From assembly GCA_034440575.1 (NCBI GenBank), contig JAOTOL010001615.1:2489501-2553500 (forward strand): DNA of 64,000 nucleotides, in the 5' to 3' direction. How positions within the stretch are numbered: the stretch's first letter is position 1; each line of letters opens with the position of its first letter. Below, in pieces: positions 36,347 to 47,293 of this stretch. Both the position numbers and the translations under genes were made by a program. Source of the DNA: Imbricaverruca yamaguchii. Its lineage: Eukaryota > Arthropoda > Thecostraca > Neoverrucidae. Under the pieces are notes generated by a model that saw nothing but the letters and a program-made list of their open reading frames with translations, searched no databases and had not been told where the DNA came from.

Positions 36347-39300
36347 CTATTTTTCTCCTTGTCTCTTTTTGTCCTCTGTCTTTTTTTCTCTTTTTCTTTT
36401 TCTCTCTCCTCTTTGTCCTTTATTCCTCCCTTTCTCTTCCCCTCACACAGAAACATACACAGGTACACCATAGAAGATACACTTTCATACATGCATGCAT
36501 GCATACCTATGCCGTACTCTCACACTCCGATCATGTGAAAATAATCGATACTTTTCTCCAATCACGAAGTAGGACTTTTTCTCACGAAACTAACTGCCAT
36601 TGCACGTAAAAAGTCGGGAGGATCCCATGGGCTGAAGGAAGTCTTGATTTCACAACCTGCATTCGTGGTGGGGACGAAAAACGTTTTGTGTTGTAAAGTA
36701 TTGCAACGAACCGCCCGAAAACGACATGCGATTTTGTGTGGAAAAGTTCAATCTCAGAAATCTCTGGAAGCAGATTTACGTTTTTCACGAGCCTGCACCT
36801 TGTATGGGACAGCAGGGTCGGATACAGGTGGCACCCCTCTAGGAAGGCTCGAGTGCACTCCTTTGAATTTTTCAGCCAAAGGCGCCCTTCTCAGCCACAA
36901 GGCGACGGTCTCGGTGCCGAATGAGTCTGCTGCATTAAGTGACTGCATCGGATCTGCCGTCCTTCGAAAAACCATCGCTTCGCCAAATGCAAGCCCAAAT
37001 AACTAACTAACTTTCCTACCTAGTGTCATAAGTTTGTTCCACTTTTTAAGATTTAATTTTGTTAAATCGCGTTTGAGGTTGTCTCGTAAAAAGTAATTGC
37101 ATGATGCTCATGCAGTACCTAGGCTCATGCCAGAGGTTACCGCAGGGTGTGGGACTGCAGCACGGGATTCGTCGGTACTGAACACGGTGTTTGATACATC
37201 TTCATGGGCAATGGCTCGACCCACACGGTAGCTTCCAAATCTAGTCTTAATTTCTGCCTCTGTAATATGTACTATCAGTATTACAGGTGGCTATTATGTA
37301 ATTGAATTAAGTATAGCGGAAGCATTAAGGATCGAGGAAGTAGCTTCTTGAAAGCTCAATGAATAGGTCCATGTTTTTCGGTGATTTGTGCCCGATGCCA
37401 CACTCACCCTGCCACCTCTGCGCGCCTTATTTACTCGCCCGGTGGCGGCTCACCTTTGCCGGTAAGCTTGCTCAGGTTGTTGACCACAACTGGCGGCAGC
37501 GGCAGGCTGGGCAGCTGGCCTGTTTGCCGCATCTGGCAGAACTGGTACACAGCGTCCGCCAGGTACGTGCTGAACGCCAGGAACCCGAACACCTGTCGAC
37601 CTGGCACCTGTCACAATTCGATACGAGAGGGTGGATCATTCCGTCCTACGCCCGTCGCCCAATTAACCAATTTGAAGAAAGAACTGAAGTTCTACGTTGT
37701 TGAAAAACCGTGCACATGCTGGTCGTATAATACTTTGTATATTTATTTATATAATATTTAAAATAGCTATATTTTATATATGAATATTTATACATGAATA
37801 TTTGTAGTATAATATTTATATAGTATTTATAATAGTTGTATTTTATGTATAAATATTGATATATCTATATATAGTGTAATATTTATATAATATCTATATA
37901 ATATCGTTTTCATTTTTCCACCACTTTTACTGCGGAAGATACCTAAACATTTCGTTTTTTGCATGTTTCAAAGAACTCGTTCCCAAGCTCGCGGTTGCAG
38001 TCCATTTCTTCCTCCAAGATGAACAGCCTTTTACTTGATTTGCAGGTAGGTCTGATCGTTTGTGGTGGATATGTGCTGAATGCTTACATAGGATGATTAA
38101 AATAAACAACCAAGTCTTCGCTTGAATATGCGAATGCATACTTGAGCAAATTATGGATTCTTTAGTTGAACGATTTGCTCTCAATGACATGACATGTAAT
38201 CCATTGGTCAAATGTCAGGGACGTCTCCAGCTGAAATGTGGGCTACCGCTTGCTCTGACGCACGTACACCACTCTTCTTCCCGGATATCTGAGTTGTATG
38301 CAGCGTTTGCGGGATTTAGGCTAGTCCCCCCTTACTCACAGACTGTCGCTGTTCATCACTATCATCGCATTCCCCCGCTAGCGGAAGCATTCAAAGTTTT
38401 ACAACAATTGCAGATAGTGTCTATGAAGAAGCGACGTTTTCCGGTCGGTTTTCCTTCCGCCGACAACCGCAAGCTCAATTGCCAACCTAAACAAACTTAA
38501 GGGGTACTCAGATGAATCGAGATGATGTTGAAGCACCTAGCACTTTAAGCACCTAGTACTTCTGCAGCACTGAGAGAATGTCCAATAGAACTGTAAAATG
38601 ATTGCAGCAAACGGTATGATGATGATGATGAAGCAATGCTAACACCGACCACACCGTGCACACGTAATTGTGCCTCACCGCAGCAGCTTGTAGGCCAGCA
38701 TCCACCATCCCTCCTATGTTGGCCTGGGCTGCCGATGCCATCATCACGAAGAGAGCGCAGGTGGCCGGCAGCGCCAGCGTCTGTCAATCAGCGATCACCT
38801 GTTGCCAGGGAGATGGTGCCAAGGCAGACCCGGTCCGGTCACTGGTTCGTGTCCGTGGGCGGAGAAGATACGGGAAGTTGCGCACTGAATGCACATAATG
38901 AGTTGTGGTCGGACGCCCTACCGACACGCATTCAAACACTGGGAATATCACGTTTCCCCTCCCTTCCTTAAGGTCCCTTAAAAAGACAGAAAAGCTGCGC
39001 TGCTAATGAATGACAACTTGCCACCCATCCTCCATCCTTTCCTTGGGGCGAAACCCGCCCTGTCCCACCCGACAATCTGCCCTTCTCCCCACCCTGCCCT
39101 GCAGGTGCCACCCTCCACTCCCACCTGACAGCCTGTCTTCCAACCTCACCAGTTCTCTGGGCCGCACCTTTACAACAAGAAGGTGGTCCTGAGGCATCAA
39201 ATATGCCGCTGCCAGACGATCTGTCACACGATTGGTTATATGTACCCGGAGTGGACATCAGGAGAGGATGCCACGGGGGGGGGGGATCACTGGACATATG

Positions 39301-42300
39301 TTCCTCGCCCCCTGAAAAGAAAGTGGCACTACTTCAAGAAGGTTCGACTGCCATCCACCCCCACCCCCGCTTGGCGGATTTTAGTTAGCCATATATACCC
39401 CTTTCAGAGCAGCCTATTTTTTGGACGAAAAGCTCGAGTGCTCGAGTGCCCTCCTCCCCACGCCCAGAGAGTTTTTTTCGGCCGAAGGCTCCCCTCCAAG
39501 AAAATATGCCTCTCCATGAACATTCTCGGACCCGCCCCTGTCAAACACCAATGACGGATTCAAGCACGCAAACGTGGAAAGTGCTGAGTGGTGAAACTGG
39601 ACCAATGAAACAACGGGAATGATGAGCATTGACGGGGAACGGCGAGCTACGTCTCCTGTAAATAAAAAGCCCCTCCGTGGCCATTACTGCGCAAACCGTC
39701 TGTGAGGCGTGTCTACAGTTTTCTTTGCCACGCGTTCTATGGATCCGGAACCACTACCATTTATACCACATAGATCCGCCAGTGTTCGGCTTTGTTTACT
39801 AGAACCCGCCAAAAGGTAGCAGTGCCGGCTTGCACCTGCCGGTATCCGCCACTAGGTGGCACTGTCAGTGGCACGTACCAGGGACGACCACTAAGTGGCA
39901 TGGTTACATTGTGCCTACCAGGATGCGTCCTCAGGTGCCACTGTCCGCTCGCACTTACCAGGATCCGCCACCAGGCGACATTGTCGTAATGCTGTCCAAT
40001 CCGGAAACCGAGCGCAAGGAGCATGAGCAGCGTGGCGATGAAGGCGAGGCAGACGCACACGGTGAGGAACGTCCGCGCCGGGTACGGCACGAACGGGTAC
40101 CACGACAGCTCGTTGCACAGGAAGCACATGACGCAGAGTCCCTGCACCGAGCGGTGTCGATCAGCATGGGTGTAATCGATGGGGACATTTCTTCCAGGTT
40201 GCTTTCCTTGCGCACATTTCGATATGCCTTCAACATACGTAACTTTGGTGTCCTTGGGTATATTTAAATCAATGGACGTCTTGGGCACTTACGTCAAGGT
40301 AACGCCGTATTCATACCAGTATTTTGTGACGAGTTCGCCATAGGGGTATTTGTATTGGTATTCACATTCAGCGAAATACTTATGATTGTTGGAATCAGTA
40401 ACCATATATGCTTCTGCCTTTAATGGTCATGCTGGAAGCCGCTAAATATGTTTCACATGAATACCTTAAAGGTCAAGATCCAACGCAATCCGTTATCTTC
40501 AGTCGCCTCGCATGCTTCGTTTGCACCCAAACCTGTCCAAATCTGGTGTCAAGCGATAGCCTGTGGTGAACCCCCGTATAACATTTCAAATCGGGATATG
40601 TCAAGGTCGAACGTCACGGTGAACGGTTCGCTTGATTTATTTGATGGCGATATTAAAGCGATAGCGACCGAACGCGAGGTTCAGTCACTATCGTTTAGAT
40701 TTCCATCAAATGGGCTTCATTCGACGTAGGTTGTTATGAGGTACCCGAAAGTTGAGCAATCGAATTATTTTTCAAGGTCATAGGCCAAGCTGATCGTTCG
40801 GTCGCCTAGGTATTCCGTTTTCGCTCAAATCTCACCAAAATCTGGCATCAAGCGATAGCCCATGGTGAACCCTCGAGTAACATTTTGAAACTGGGATGTG
40901 TCATGGTCAAACCACAAGGTCAATGTCCAGGTTGAATTTTCGAAATCCTCGCGATTCGTCGCCATGGGTTCCATTTATACCAAGTGGGTGTAATTCGACG
41001 TGGCTTACTGCGCCATACTATAAAGTTAAGAATTCAAATAAATTTCGAATGCGAAAGATCAAGCCGATTTCGTCGGTCACATAGTTTTTTTTTCGCCCTA
41101 GCCTACCAACATCTGGTATGAAGCAATAGCCCTTGGTGAACCTCGAGTAGCATTTTAAACCGTGACATGTCCATGTGAAACCACAAGATGAAAGATAAGC
41201 TTAAATTGTTCGAAGTCCTCGCGCCTCCTCGCCATGACTTCAATGTTCATAAAGTGGGTGCCATTAACCGTGCCGTAAGGTACGGTGGGCGAAATTGGGC
41301 CCAGCACATACGACATAAAGCTACGTAGTGGTAGTGGTAGTGGTACATTGCTCATTGCTAACATAATGGGCGCTACATAACCAGTAGCAGTTGATGCGCC
41401 CTTAAGCCCAAATAATCAATCAATCAATCAATCATTGCTAACATTGCTTTCTCGCGGTTATGAACTCAGGCTGGCTATACAATCGTATGGACTGACGTGT
41501 GGTTTCTCTTGGAAATTTGACAACTTCCGTTAAACCATTAAGAGGAAAGTGGACAATCCGAAAAAGTTCTATCTTTTGTTTGTCCAGAATCGCAATGTTG
41601 TAGTATGAATTGAAAGCCAGCGATGAGAGTGCCTTCCGAGCAGATTATGACAGATTTCTTGGGGGAGGGGAACTCATAGTCATATAGAATATGAGTACCT
41701 GCTATCACAACGGCTGCAAACAAAACTCAACTTGATCCTCCTACTCATATACCAAATTATTATGCACACACCGGACCTTCGACACATTCGAAATTGATTC
41801 TATATCTCAGCCTTCTGATACCGTACGGCAAGCCACGTCGAATCACACTCAGCATAATGCAAATTGGAGCCATAGCGACGAAACGCGAGATGTATTCTAG
41901 ATCTATTCTCCAGATCACCAATTCATTCTAGATCATTGGTGGTGTTTCGGGAAATCTATTCTCTCAATTTTAGTGCAATTTCTGCGAAGTATTTGTTGAG
42001 TCCTTCAGCTATAGCTGCATGATTTTCTAGAGTGAGGTTGTAGCAGTTTTTAAAAAAATGGATATTATGTTTGGAAGGAGTTGACCTCAGTTTCTGGTTG
42101 AACATTTTCCATGCATCTGGGATTATTTTGATTTTTTGGTAAAGTTCAACCTCATAATGAATATTTTACTTTTCTAATTATTGCAAGCAGTGTGTTTTCC
42201 TACTTTGTTGTATTTGTTCTTGCATTCAGCAGTTTGATATTTAAGTCTTAGGCTAAATAATATTTCCTTTCGATTGATTTAACATGGTATTACAGGTGAA

Positions 42301-43450
42301 ATCCATGGTTTTATATAGGTTGCTTTTGTTCATAAGACTTGAGTATATGCGAATTTAGCAATACCAATTTTATGTGCATTAATTAAGCTCTACATGCTTC
42401 TGCAGGATCATTTTCATCACAAATAACCTCATATTCATTGGTCAGATGATCCCTCAGTCTGTCCATTTTGTGAAAGTCAAAGGTAGTTCTTGTTCTTTTT
42501 GCATTAAATGGTTTTTGAACTGTAAATTATGATGTAAAAAAATTAGGTATGGGCTTCGGTGAAAACGGAAAAATAGAAGGCGTCCGAAGAAACTGGCTTG
42601 TGTTGACCTTGACCGTTAAAGTGGTCATGCGACACCTAGGTAGTTGCTTCCAGGGTGTTCAGCACAAACATAATAATTTATGGTAATTTATTGGGACGAT
42701 CATGAACCCGTCGCTGAATGCCAATGCCAATACAAATACGCCTCTGGCAAACTCATCGCTGAATACGAACACGAATACGACGTTGCCTTAGTATAAGTGC
42801 TTAAAGCCGCCCATGACTCGCTTCCGTGGTCTTGAAGATACCGAAGGACGCCCAGAGTCATGTTTTCTCAAGATAAATCAACGTATATGCAAGGGAATGC
42901 AACATAGGACGCATAAAGCCTTACGATACTGCAAATGTGTCACCTCGCAAAGCACAGTTGTCTAGCCAAGCGAAAACACAAGATGGTCAAGTTCATGTTA
43001 TTCAAGAATGACCCGGTAGCGGAAATTTCTGAGGTTTGGTGATTTACATTTCAGAGATTTTGTGACGACAGATAGTCTGTGAAGCCCGTCGGTTGATTTA
43101 GTCGGCATCTAGTATTTTTAGTGAATTCTTGCATGTATATATTTTCACTTTATAAATGATTAAGTATAATTTTGCGGCGATCATGCTCAGGTAGCTGGGG
43201 CGGCGTGGGGGGGGGGGTGAAAGAATTGATGGTGATAAATCACCACTTTTCAGAAACTAGAGCGGAGAAACATGTTCCCCCAGCCCCATCAGTGGTTACA
43301 CCCTTGCCCATGATCGTGTCTATACATTACCAGCTCAGTGAGCTTGAAGATTGCCGGCCATGTTCTGAGCACCGTTCGGTCGAAGCTTCTGGCCAAGCTG
43401 GGAGGCTGGTCGTCATCCATGGCTGGCATATCGTGCTGGTGACGCTCCAT
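34977..43450 (-). CDS. MARVEL-domain four-transmembrane protein (five coding exons)
   Basis: Coding pieces are 43450-43331, 40141-39959, 38780-38679, 37592-37454 and 35131-34977. All junctions keep phase (0, 0, 0, 1), giving 232 residues and a stop. Cytosolic MERHQHDMPAMDDD is followed by TM1 (WPAIFKLTEL|GLCVMCFLC), TM2 (LTVCVCLAFIATLLML), TM3 (TLALPATCALFVMM) and TM4 (VFGFLAFSTYLADAVYQF). A polar C-terminal tail of about 80 residues is rich in S, D and P. The TWPAIFK start of TM1 and FGFLAFSTYL in TM4 fit MARVEL/CKLF-like proteins, which act in membrane apposition and vesicle traffic. An orthologue of insect singles bar or of CMTM is possible; I cannot decide. Minisatellites sit at two of its splice sites. 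Confidence 0.8.
35131..35670 (-). repeat. 60-bp minisatellite, nine units, each with an acceptor-like site
   Basis: Nine units of exactly 60 bp. On the minus strand each contains TGCACTGTCCCCAGGCTCTC or the variant with TTCCTAGGATCTC. The unit nearest the exon supplies the acceptor used for the last MARVEL exon. Variants alternate between CTGGGGACA and CTAGGAACA types, which points to unequal exchange. Confidence 0.9.
35757..36350. repeat. Composite pyrimidine microsatellite
   Basis: In order: CTCTCAGTAT units, (CTCTCG)n to about 36035, mixed CTCGC/CTCTCG blocks to 36165, (TCTATC)n to about 36268 and (TC)n to 36343. The plus strand is almost pure pyrimidine with G and A interruptions. It makes artificial Ser/Leu/Arg- or Glu/Arg-rich frames over 200 residues long. 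Confidence 0.95.
36800..37005 (+). repeat. Dispersed GC-rich repeat, copy 3, with interspersed tail
   Basis: TCGAGTGCACTCC, TTTTTCAGCCAAAGGCGCCC and similar phrases match copies at 11790 and 39380. The end, AAGCCCAAATAACTAACTAAC, is the tail of the short interspersed family. Confidence 0.45.
37454..37592 (-). CDS. MARVEL gene exon: TM4
   Basis: Acceptor GGTCGACAG|GT, donor AAAG|GTGAGC (phase 1). It encodes VFGFLAFSTYLADAVYQF and a proline-rich stretch (LPSLPLPPVVV). If the donor were not used, translation would stop seven codons later (TAA near 37430), giving a short C-terminus as an alternative form. Confidence 0.8.
37735..37915. repeat. AT-rich repeat (TATTTATA units)
   Basis: Irregular repeats of AATATTTATA over about 180 bp in a MARVEL gene intron. 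Confidence 0.7.
38679..38780 (-). CDS. MARVEL gene exon: TM3
   Basis: Acceptor GATTGACAG|AC, donor GCG|GTGAGG, 34 residues, phase 0 at both ends. It encodes the third membrane helix and a small glycine-rich loop (NIGGMVDAG). Confidence 0.8.
39250..39560 (+). repeat. Dispersed GC-rich repeat, copy 4
   Basis: CTCGAGTGCTCGAGTGCCC, TTTTTTTCGGCCGAAGGC and GGACCCGCCCCTG. This is the best-preserved copy in the window. Confidence 0.5.
39790..39995 (-). repeat. Degenerate tandem repeat of donor-like sites (about 40 bp units)
   Basis: On the minus strand, successive units read GGATCCTGGTAAGTG, GCATCCTGGTAGGCA, CGTCCCTGGTACGTG, GATACCGGCAGGTGC and GGTTCTAGTAAAC. Most are followed by a CCACYTAGTGG-like block. 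The first unit supplies the donor of the MARVEL TM2 exon. Confidence 0.7.
39959..40141 (-). CDS. MARVEL gene exon: TM1 end and TM2
   Basis: Acceptor CGGTGCAG|GG. It encodes 61 residues: the end of TM1 (GLCVMCFLCNEL), an extracellular loop (SWYPFVPYPART), TM2 and a short segment GQHYDNVAWWRIL. Donor CTG|GTAAGT is the first of several similar donor-like sites downstream, so the exact end could vary. Confidence 0.8.
40440..41290 (+). repeat. Three diverged copies of a roughly 300-bp unit
   Basis: CAAGCGATAGCC-like blocks occur at about 40550, 40848 and 41119, each preceded by AATCTGG or ACATCTGG and followed by GGTGAACC, AACATTT and ACCACAAGRT. An inverted fragment lies at 41780-41900. No coding sequence. 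Confidence 0.7.
41367..41432 (+). repeat. Short interspersed repeat with (AATC)n tail
   Basis: GGGCGCTACATAACCAG, GATGCGCCCTTAAGCCC, then AATAATCAATCAATCAATC. Same family as 21001-21066. Confidence 0.6.
41950..42540 (-). pseudogene. LINE linker fragment
   Basis: Minus-strand reading near 42160-41985 gives WKMFNQKLRS, FFKNCYNLTLENHAAIAEG and LNKYFAEIALKLRE. These resemble the segment between endonuclease and reverse transcriptase in LINEs. Upstream to 42540 a few residues (FTKWTD) may belong to it. Stops are frequent. Confidence 0.45.
42545..43325. other. MARVEL gene intron sequence, nothing recognised
   Basis: Unique-looking intron sequence with a G run at 43207-43216. Confidence 0.4.
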
Positions 43451-43470
43451 ATAGCTTCCGGAAGCCTGCT
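43331..43470 (-). CDS. MARVEL gene exon with start codon
   Basis: Acceptor TTTACGTCTTCAG ends at 43471. The likely start is ATG at 43450, since no earlier in-frame ATG exists in the exon. It encodes 40 residues ending TWPAIFKLTEL, with donor CTG|GTAATG. The first half is acidic and polar; the end begins TM1. Confidence 0.75.
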
Positions 43471-43849
43471 CTGAAGACGTAAAGGATGCCGTCTGGTGTA
43501 AACACATTTTGAGAGCTCTTCAAACTACATCGGATGCCTGCGTTACGTTTGCGAGTTTATGAGGCGTCAAGACTGCGGTCCCGGCAGTCGGCCTGAGGAC
43601 AAACAGCCCAGGACATTAGGCATTCTGCCATCAATTGTGCAAACATGGAATATTTCCAACCAGGCTTATGCCACCAGAATTACTTTTCTGTAGAGACGTA
43701 GGGAGTGTTTCCGGTGCAAGGCATGCCAAATTATACCAACTGTTGACATTGTCGCAGTAATACTATCTTCTACTCAAATGTCATGATACCTTGCAGAGGT
43801 TAATCTAGGGTGATTGGGGATCCAGTATTTGTCATGTGAGGCACATATC

Positions 43850-44070
43850 CGAAGATACGTCACTGCGAAAGGACCTGGGGGCGCCTTGGCCTTCCTGGGG
43901 ACACCTCTGGCTAAAAATTATAAGGGACGCCCTATATTTCCCGAAGGGACGCCTTTCCTTCCAAGGGCCCCCCTGGTTGACAAATTCGAGGGGGTACACT
44001 TGAACCTTCCCAGAGAGGCAGTTTTTCCTGACCGGAAAGACGCCACCTTCCATGTGGGGAAGGGGTACAA
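43850..44070 (+). repeat. Dispersed GC-rich repeat, copy 5
   Basis: GGGGGCGCC, GAAGGGACGCC, TTCGAGGGGGTACACTTG and CCTTCCCAGAGAGGCAG, related to 11790-12010. Confidence 0.5.
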
Positions 44071-44159
44071 GCCCTCAATACCATACTCTTTATCCGTCAC
44101 TGGTTGTCATTGCATCTAAATGTGTATCCATAAGACAGGAAAGCATGGGAAATGTTGGT

Positions 44160-44262
44160 GTAAGTCAGCGGCGTACATAGGATTTGCACTGGGGAGGGGG
44201 GTGGGGTGATGAATTGGAGTTTAAGGGCGCGTCGAGGTCTAGGGTCATTTTGCGCCCATAAC
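44160..44262 (-). repeat. Dispersed GGCGTACATAGGATTTGC repeat and short interspersed copy
   Basis: 44168-44205 resembles 63867-63915 (GTGGCGTACCTAGCATTTGC). 44207-44262 is a minus copy of the short interspersed family (TTTAAGGGCGCGTCGAGG). Confidence 0.5.
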
Positions 44263-44289
44263 TGAATTGTAATCAATATACGGTGCTGC

Positions 44290-45030
44290 TATCATAGCTC
44301 ACTATCCATCTTTACGGGTGGGGGTATATCACGTCAAGGCGAGCTTGTCGAATGAACATAAAAATATTCCCAGACGCAACGGCCTCAGAGTTGTTCCCTA
44401 TAAGCATACGTAAAGAAGAGTCGGTATTCAACCGTCCTAAAATCTGGCATCGTAGAGGATCTGGCAGTGTAGAGCCAACTAAAAAATGGTTCACGGTAAG
44501 CGGGTTAGAACAGCGCGGACATACGGGACGGTCATTACCGGTCAACATATAACTATGTATTGCAAAGGTATGGCCTATTCTCAATCGACAGAGTATTACT
44601 TCTTCCCGACGTTTGGTTCTGGTAGAGGATAGCCATTTTCCTAGTGTCGGTTTTAAAATCTTGAGCTTACTACACTTCGAATTCCAGGATCGTTGCCATT
44701 CTGACTGTATACTTGACAATATAGTAGAGTATATATCTCTTGGAGGGAGCCGTAGATGGACCACACGGCCATTGCTAATGGCGTCTTTGGCGGTTATGTC
44801 AGCAGCTTCGTTACCCGCGTCCCACATGGCTAAGAATCCAGCAGAACACGATATTTCTTCCGATGTCATGTAAGGATTTTACTATTTTCATAATCCTCCG
44901 AACAAGTCGGTTATCCTGGTTAAAGATGCTCAGTGGCGCTGGGGGGACAAAGTAATTTGAAGGTGGGCTACCTTCTCGATAAAAGCGTCCTCGGATTTCA
45001 ATTACAATTTTGTTTTCAATGAGACCCATT
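44290..45030 (-). pseudogene. I-type LINE fragment: RNase H end and zinc-knuckle tail
   Basis: Minus frames read KSLHDIGRNIVFCWILSHVG, a frame change near 44830, then GNEAADITAKDA, the C-terminal half of an RNase H domain. The tail follows: RREEVILCRLRIGHT, HSYMLTG, CPRCSNPLTVNHFL. This RNase H plus RLRIGHT tail is typical of I-like and related LINEs. Only the 3' end is present, so this is a 5'-truncated insertion. It sits inside the first MARVEL intron. Confidence 0.75.
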
Positions 45031-45639
45031 GTAATTGTGTTGAAATAAAAGAACTAGTGGCCAACTTAATTGTCCTGTGAAGGGTGCCCAATCTACCACC
45101 ATTGTTTCTGAGATACCGGATTTCAACTCCAACTGCCCATCCTGGTCGAATGTGTTTCTTTTAATATTTCTTTCATAAGTAAACTCACACTGCTGAAGTT
45201 TCACCGTTGCAAACAAATGAAAAATGCAAAGTTTGACAATTTAAGGCATTCCAGTTAATAACGCATGGCCGCCAAAACGCTATCGTTCGTGCACGTGTGC
45301 AACCACCTTGCGCGTTTGGCGCGTTCACCACACTTCGTGCGGTTCTCCGGCCTCTGCTAAGCCTCCTACGTTTTTAAAATTTCTGCAATTTGATAGTTTT
45401 GTGCCATATTTCACGTGTTGAAAGCTTCGTACAGCGGTTTGCTGAGGAGATTCGAGTAATTCAATTCGATGATTAGTTCTCTTCTTCCCACATTTTCTGG
45501 TGATTAAGGAATCCGACATACCGGCCGAGCTTTGATGCACCTCATCTTTTTGGTTATATGCTCTCCCAGATTACTTATCGAAACGAAGCCCTAGCTAGGC
45601 ATTATTTTTTGAGACTCGTTGCGTTTTTCTTCGTCCACG

Positions 45640-46690
45640 GATGTGTTTAGGGCTCCAGCCAACTTTTGTTACGGTCTAGGGCATTCTTGATCCCCAGGCA
45701 CTCTTTTTAGTTTTGTTGCTTTTTGCGCATCGACGGTAGTTTTGAGGTACCGGCGTGTTTTCGAAGACCCCAATGTGTTTATTCAGTCAGCACCCGGTCA
45801 TTTTATTCATTTTTAGGACCCTGTCGTTGTTATGGTCCCAATCAGGTTTTGAGGCCACATGCGGTCCCATGGCACCGGTGTGCCATGAGGGCCTCCTTTG
45901 TGACCTTTTAGAGCTTGTTTTAGGGGTTGTATATTTTGAGCTGCAATGCACATCTTAAGGCCATGCCGCTTTTTTGCAAGACTGTACGCTTTGGAGGGGC
46001 CAGTGCATTTTCGGCCTTATGTTTTATTATTAGGGTCCTGCTGTGCTTATTTGGGTCTCCTGACGCCAATTCGTGTGACCGCAGTACCATTTTGGAGGCT
46101 CCGATATAATTGATCGTGGTCCCGACGCGACTATTCGTGCCCAGGTGCGTGATTTCGTGGTGGCCGATGCCAGTTTTCTGGGCTCGATGCAGTTTTTGTT
46201 GGCTTCTTCTGGTTTTTTATTTTGTAAAGTCTTTTTGGGCTATGCGCGATTTTCGACATCTGGTGACAGGTCTGGGGCTCCGAAGCGATTTCTCTGGCCC
46301 GGATATATCTTGTCAAAATTGCTCCATATTTTGCAAGCCTCTGGCTAGTCTTTCGTCGGGTTCTGAAGCGCTTTTTGGTTCCACGTTGTGCTTGTTTGAG
46401 GCCATCAACGCCAATTTTCTAGAGCCCCGATATAAATTTTTGATGCCCTGACCATCATTTCTGGGACTACCGACGGGAATTGCGGGTACTAATTCGCCCG
46501 GTGCACGTGGGGACTCAGCATGAGTTCACGGGACGTGTTGAACTTAGCTGGGTGCCAACACGATTTTGGCGGTCTCCGGCGCAAATATTCGGGCCGGTGC
46601 GAGTTTTCTTTTCATGCTCAATGTATTTATCTAGAGACCCTCCGCGAATGCTCGCCTGGCCTACTGAAGCCACCCCTGCATCCAGGAATG
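45640..46690 (+). repeat. Highly degenerate minisatellite (about 30-35 bp period)
   Basis: Phrases such as GGCTCCGATATAATT, GGTCCCGACGCGACTATT, GGGCTCGATGCAGTTTTT, GGCTCCGAAGCGATTTCT and GAGCCCCGATATAAATTTTT recur across about 1 kb. The shared core is roughly GGSYCCGAYGCRATTTTT. Spacing is irregular, so it would be missed by strict repeat finders. Confidence 0.55.
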
Positions 46691-46884
46691 ATATATTTTG
46701 ATACCGAAGATTTAAGGCACTGTTGCTCTCGTCAACCCCTTTGTCATACTTTGACTGGTTTACGCTTCGCTTCGCTCAGCGTGATTTGCAACGAGTCATG
46801 GCAGATCGCTTCGCGACGCCGTGAAGTACAAGAGGAGGTGTAGGGTACAATTTGAAGGGGTGAGAGAACATTGGATAATGGTGA

Positions 46885-47293
46885 TAAGATGGTCTTTAAA
46901 TTTATCCATGGTCCGGAGAAGGGATATCTCAGGGAAATGTTTGAATTTAACAGAAATTATAAATTGAAACCAGAGGAACTAGAGGAGACTACAGGTCATC
47001 AATTGAAAATTAAAGTTAACCACAGTAGGACAAGGTAAAGACTGTCTTTCTTGACCGACAGGGTAATAGAGCACTGGAACCAGCTGCTAGAAATCATTGT
47101 CAGTATGAGTACATTGAACATCTTTAAAAACAGCATTTACAATCATTATAAGGATAGAGGGCGTGCTTTTCAGTATTCCAGGGAGGGCTGATAGGCGGAT
47201 TTGGTGCGCAACCGGTTGAGTATCCAGAGTGCAACCAAGAAGGGCCCATGTAGTTCATAGTTGCACCGATCTTTTATGTCTTTGTGTCTTTAT
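46885..47293 (+). mobile_element. 3' end of the 15.7-18.7 kb LINE family, second copy
   Basis: GTCTTTAAATTTATCCATGG, AATTAAAGTTAACCACAG, AACATCTTTAAAAACAGCAT and CAGGGAGGGCTGAT align with 18310-18690. It ends in TTTATGTCTTTGTGTCTTTAT. About 400 bp; severely 5'-truncated and more diverged than the first copy, with a 30-bp insertion near 46965. Confidence 0.9.

Noticed and set aside
35794..36538. Frames over 200 residues rich in Ser/Arg or Glu/Arg
   Set aside because: Produced on both strands by the hexamer and TC microsatellites; not coding evidence.
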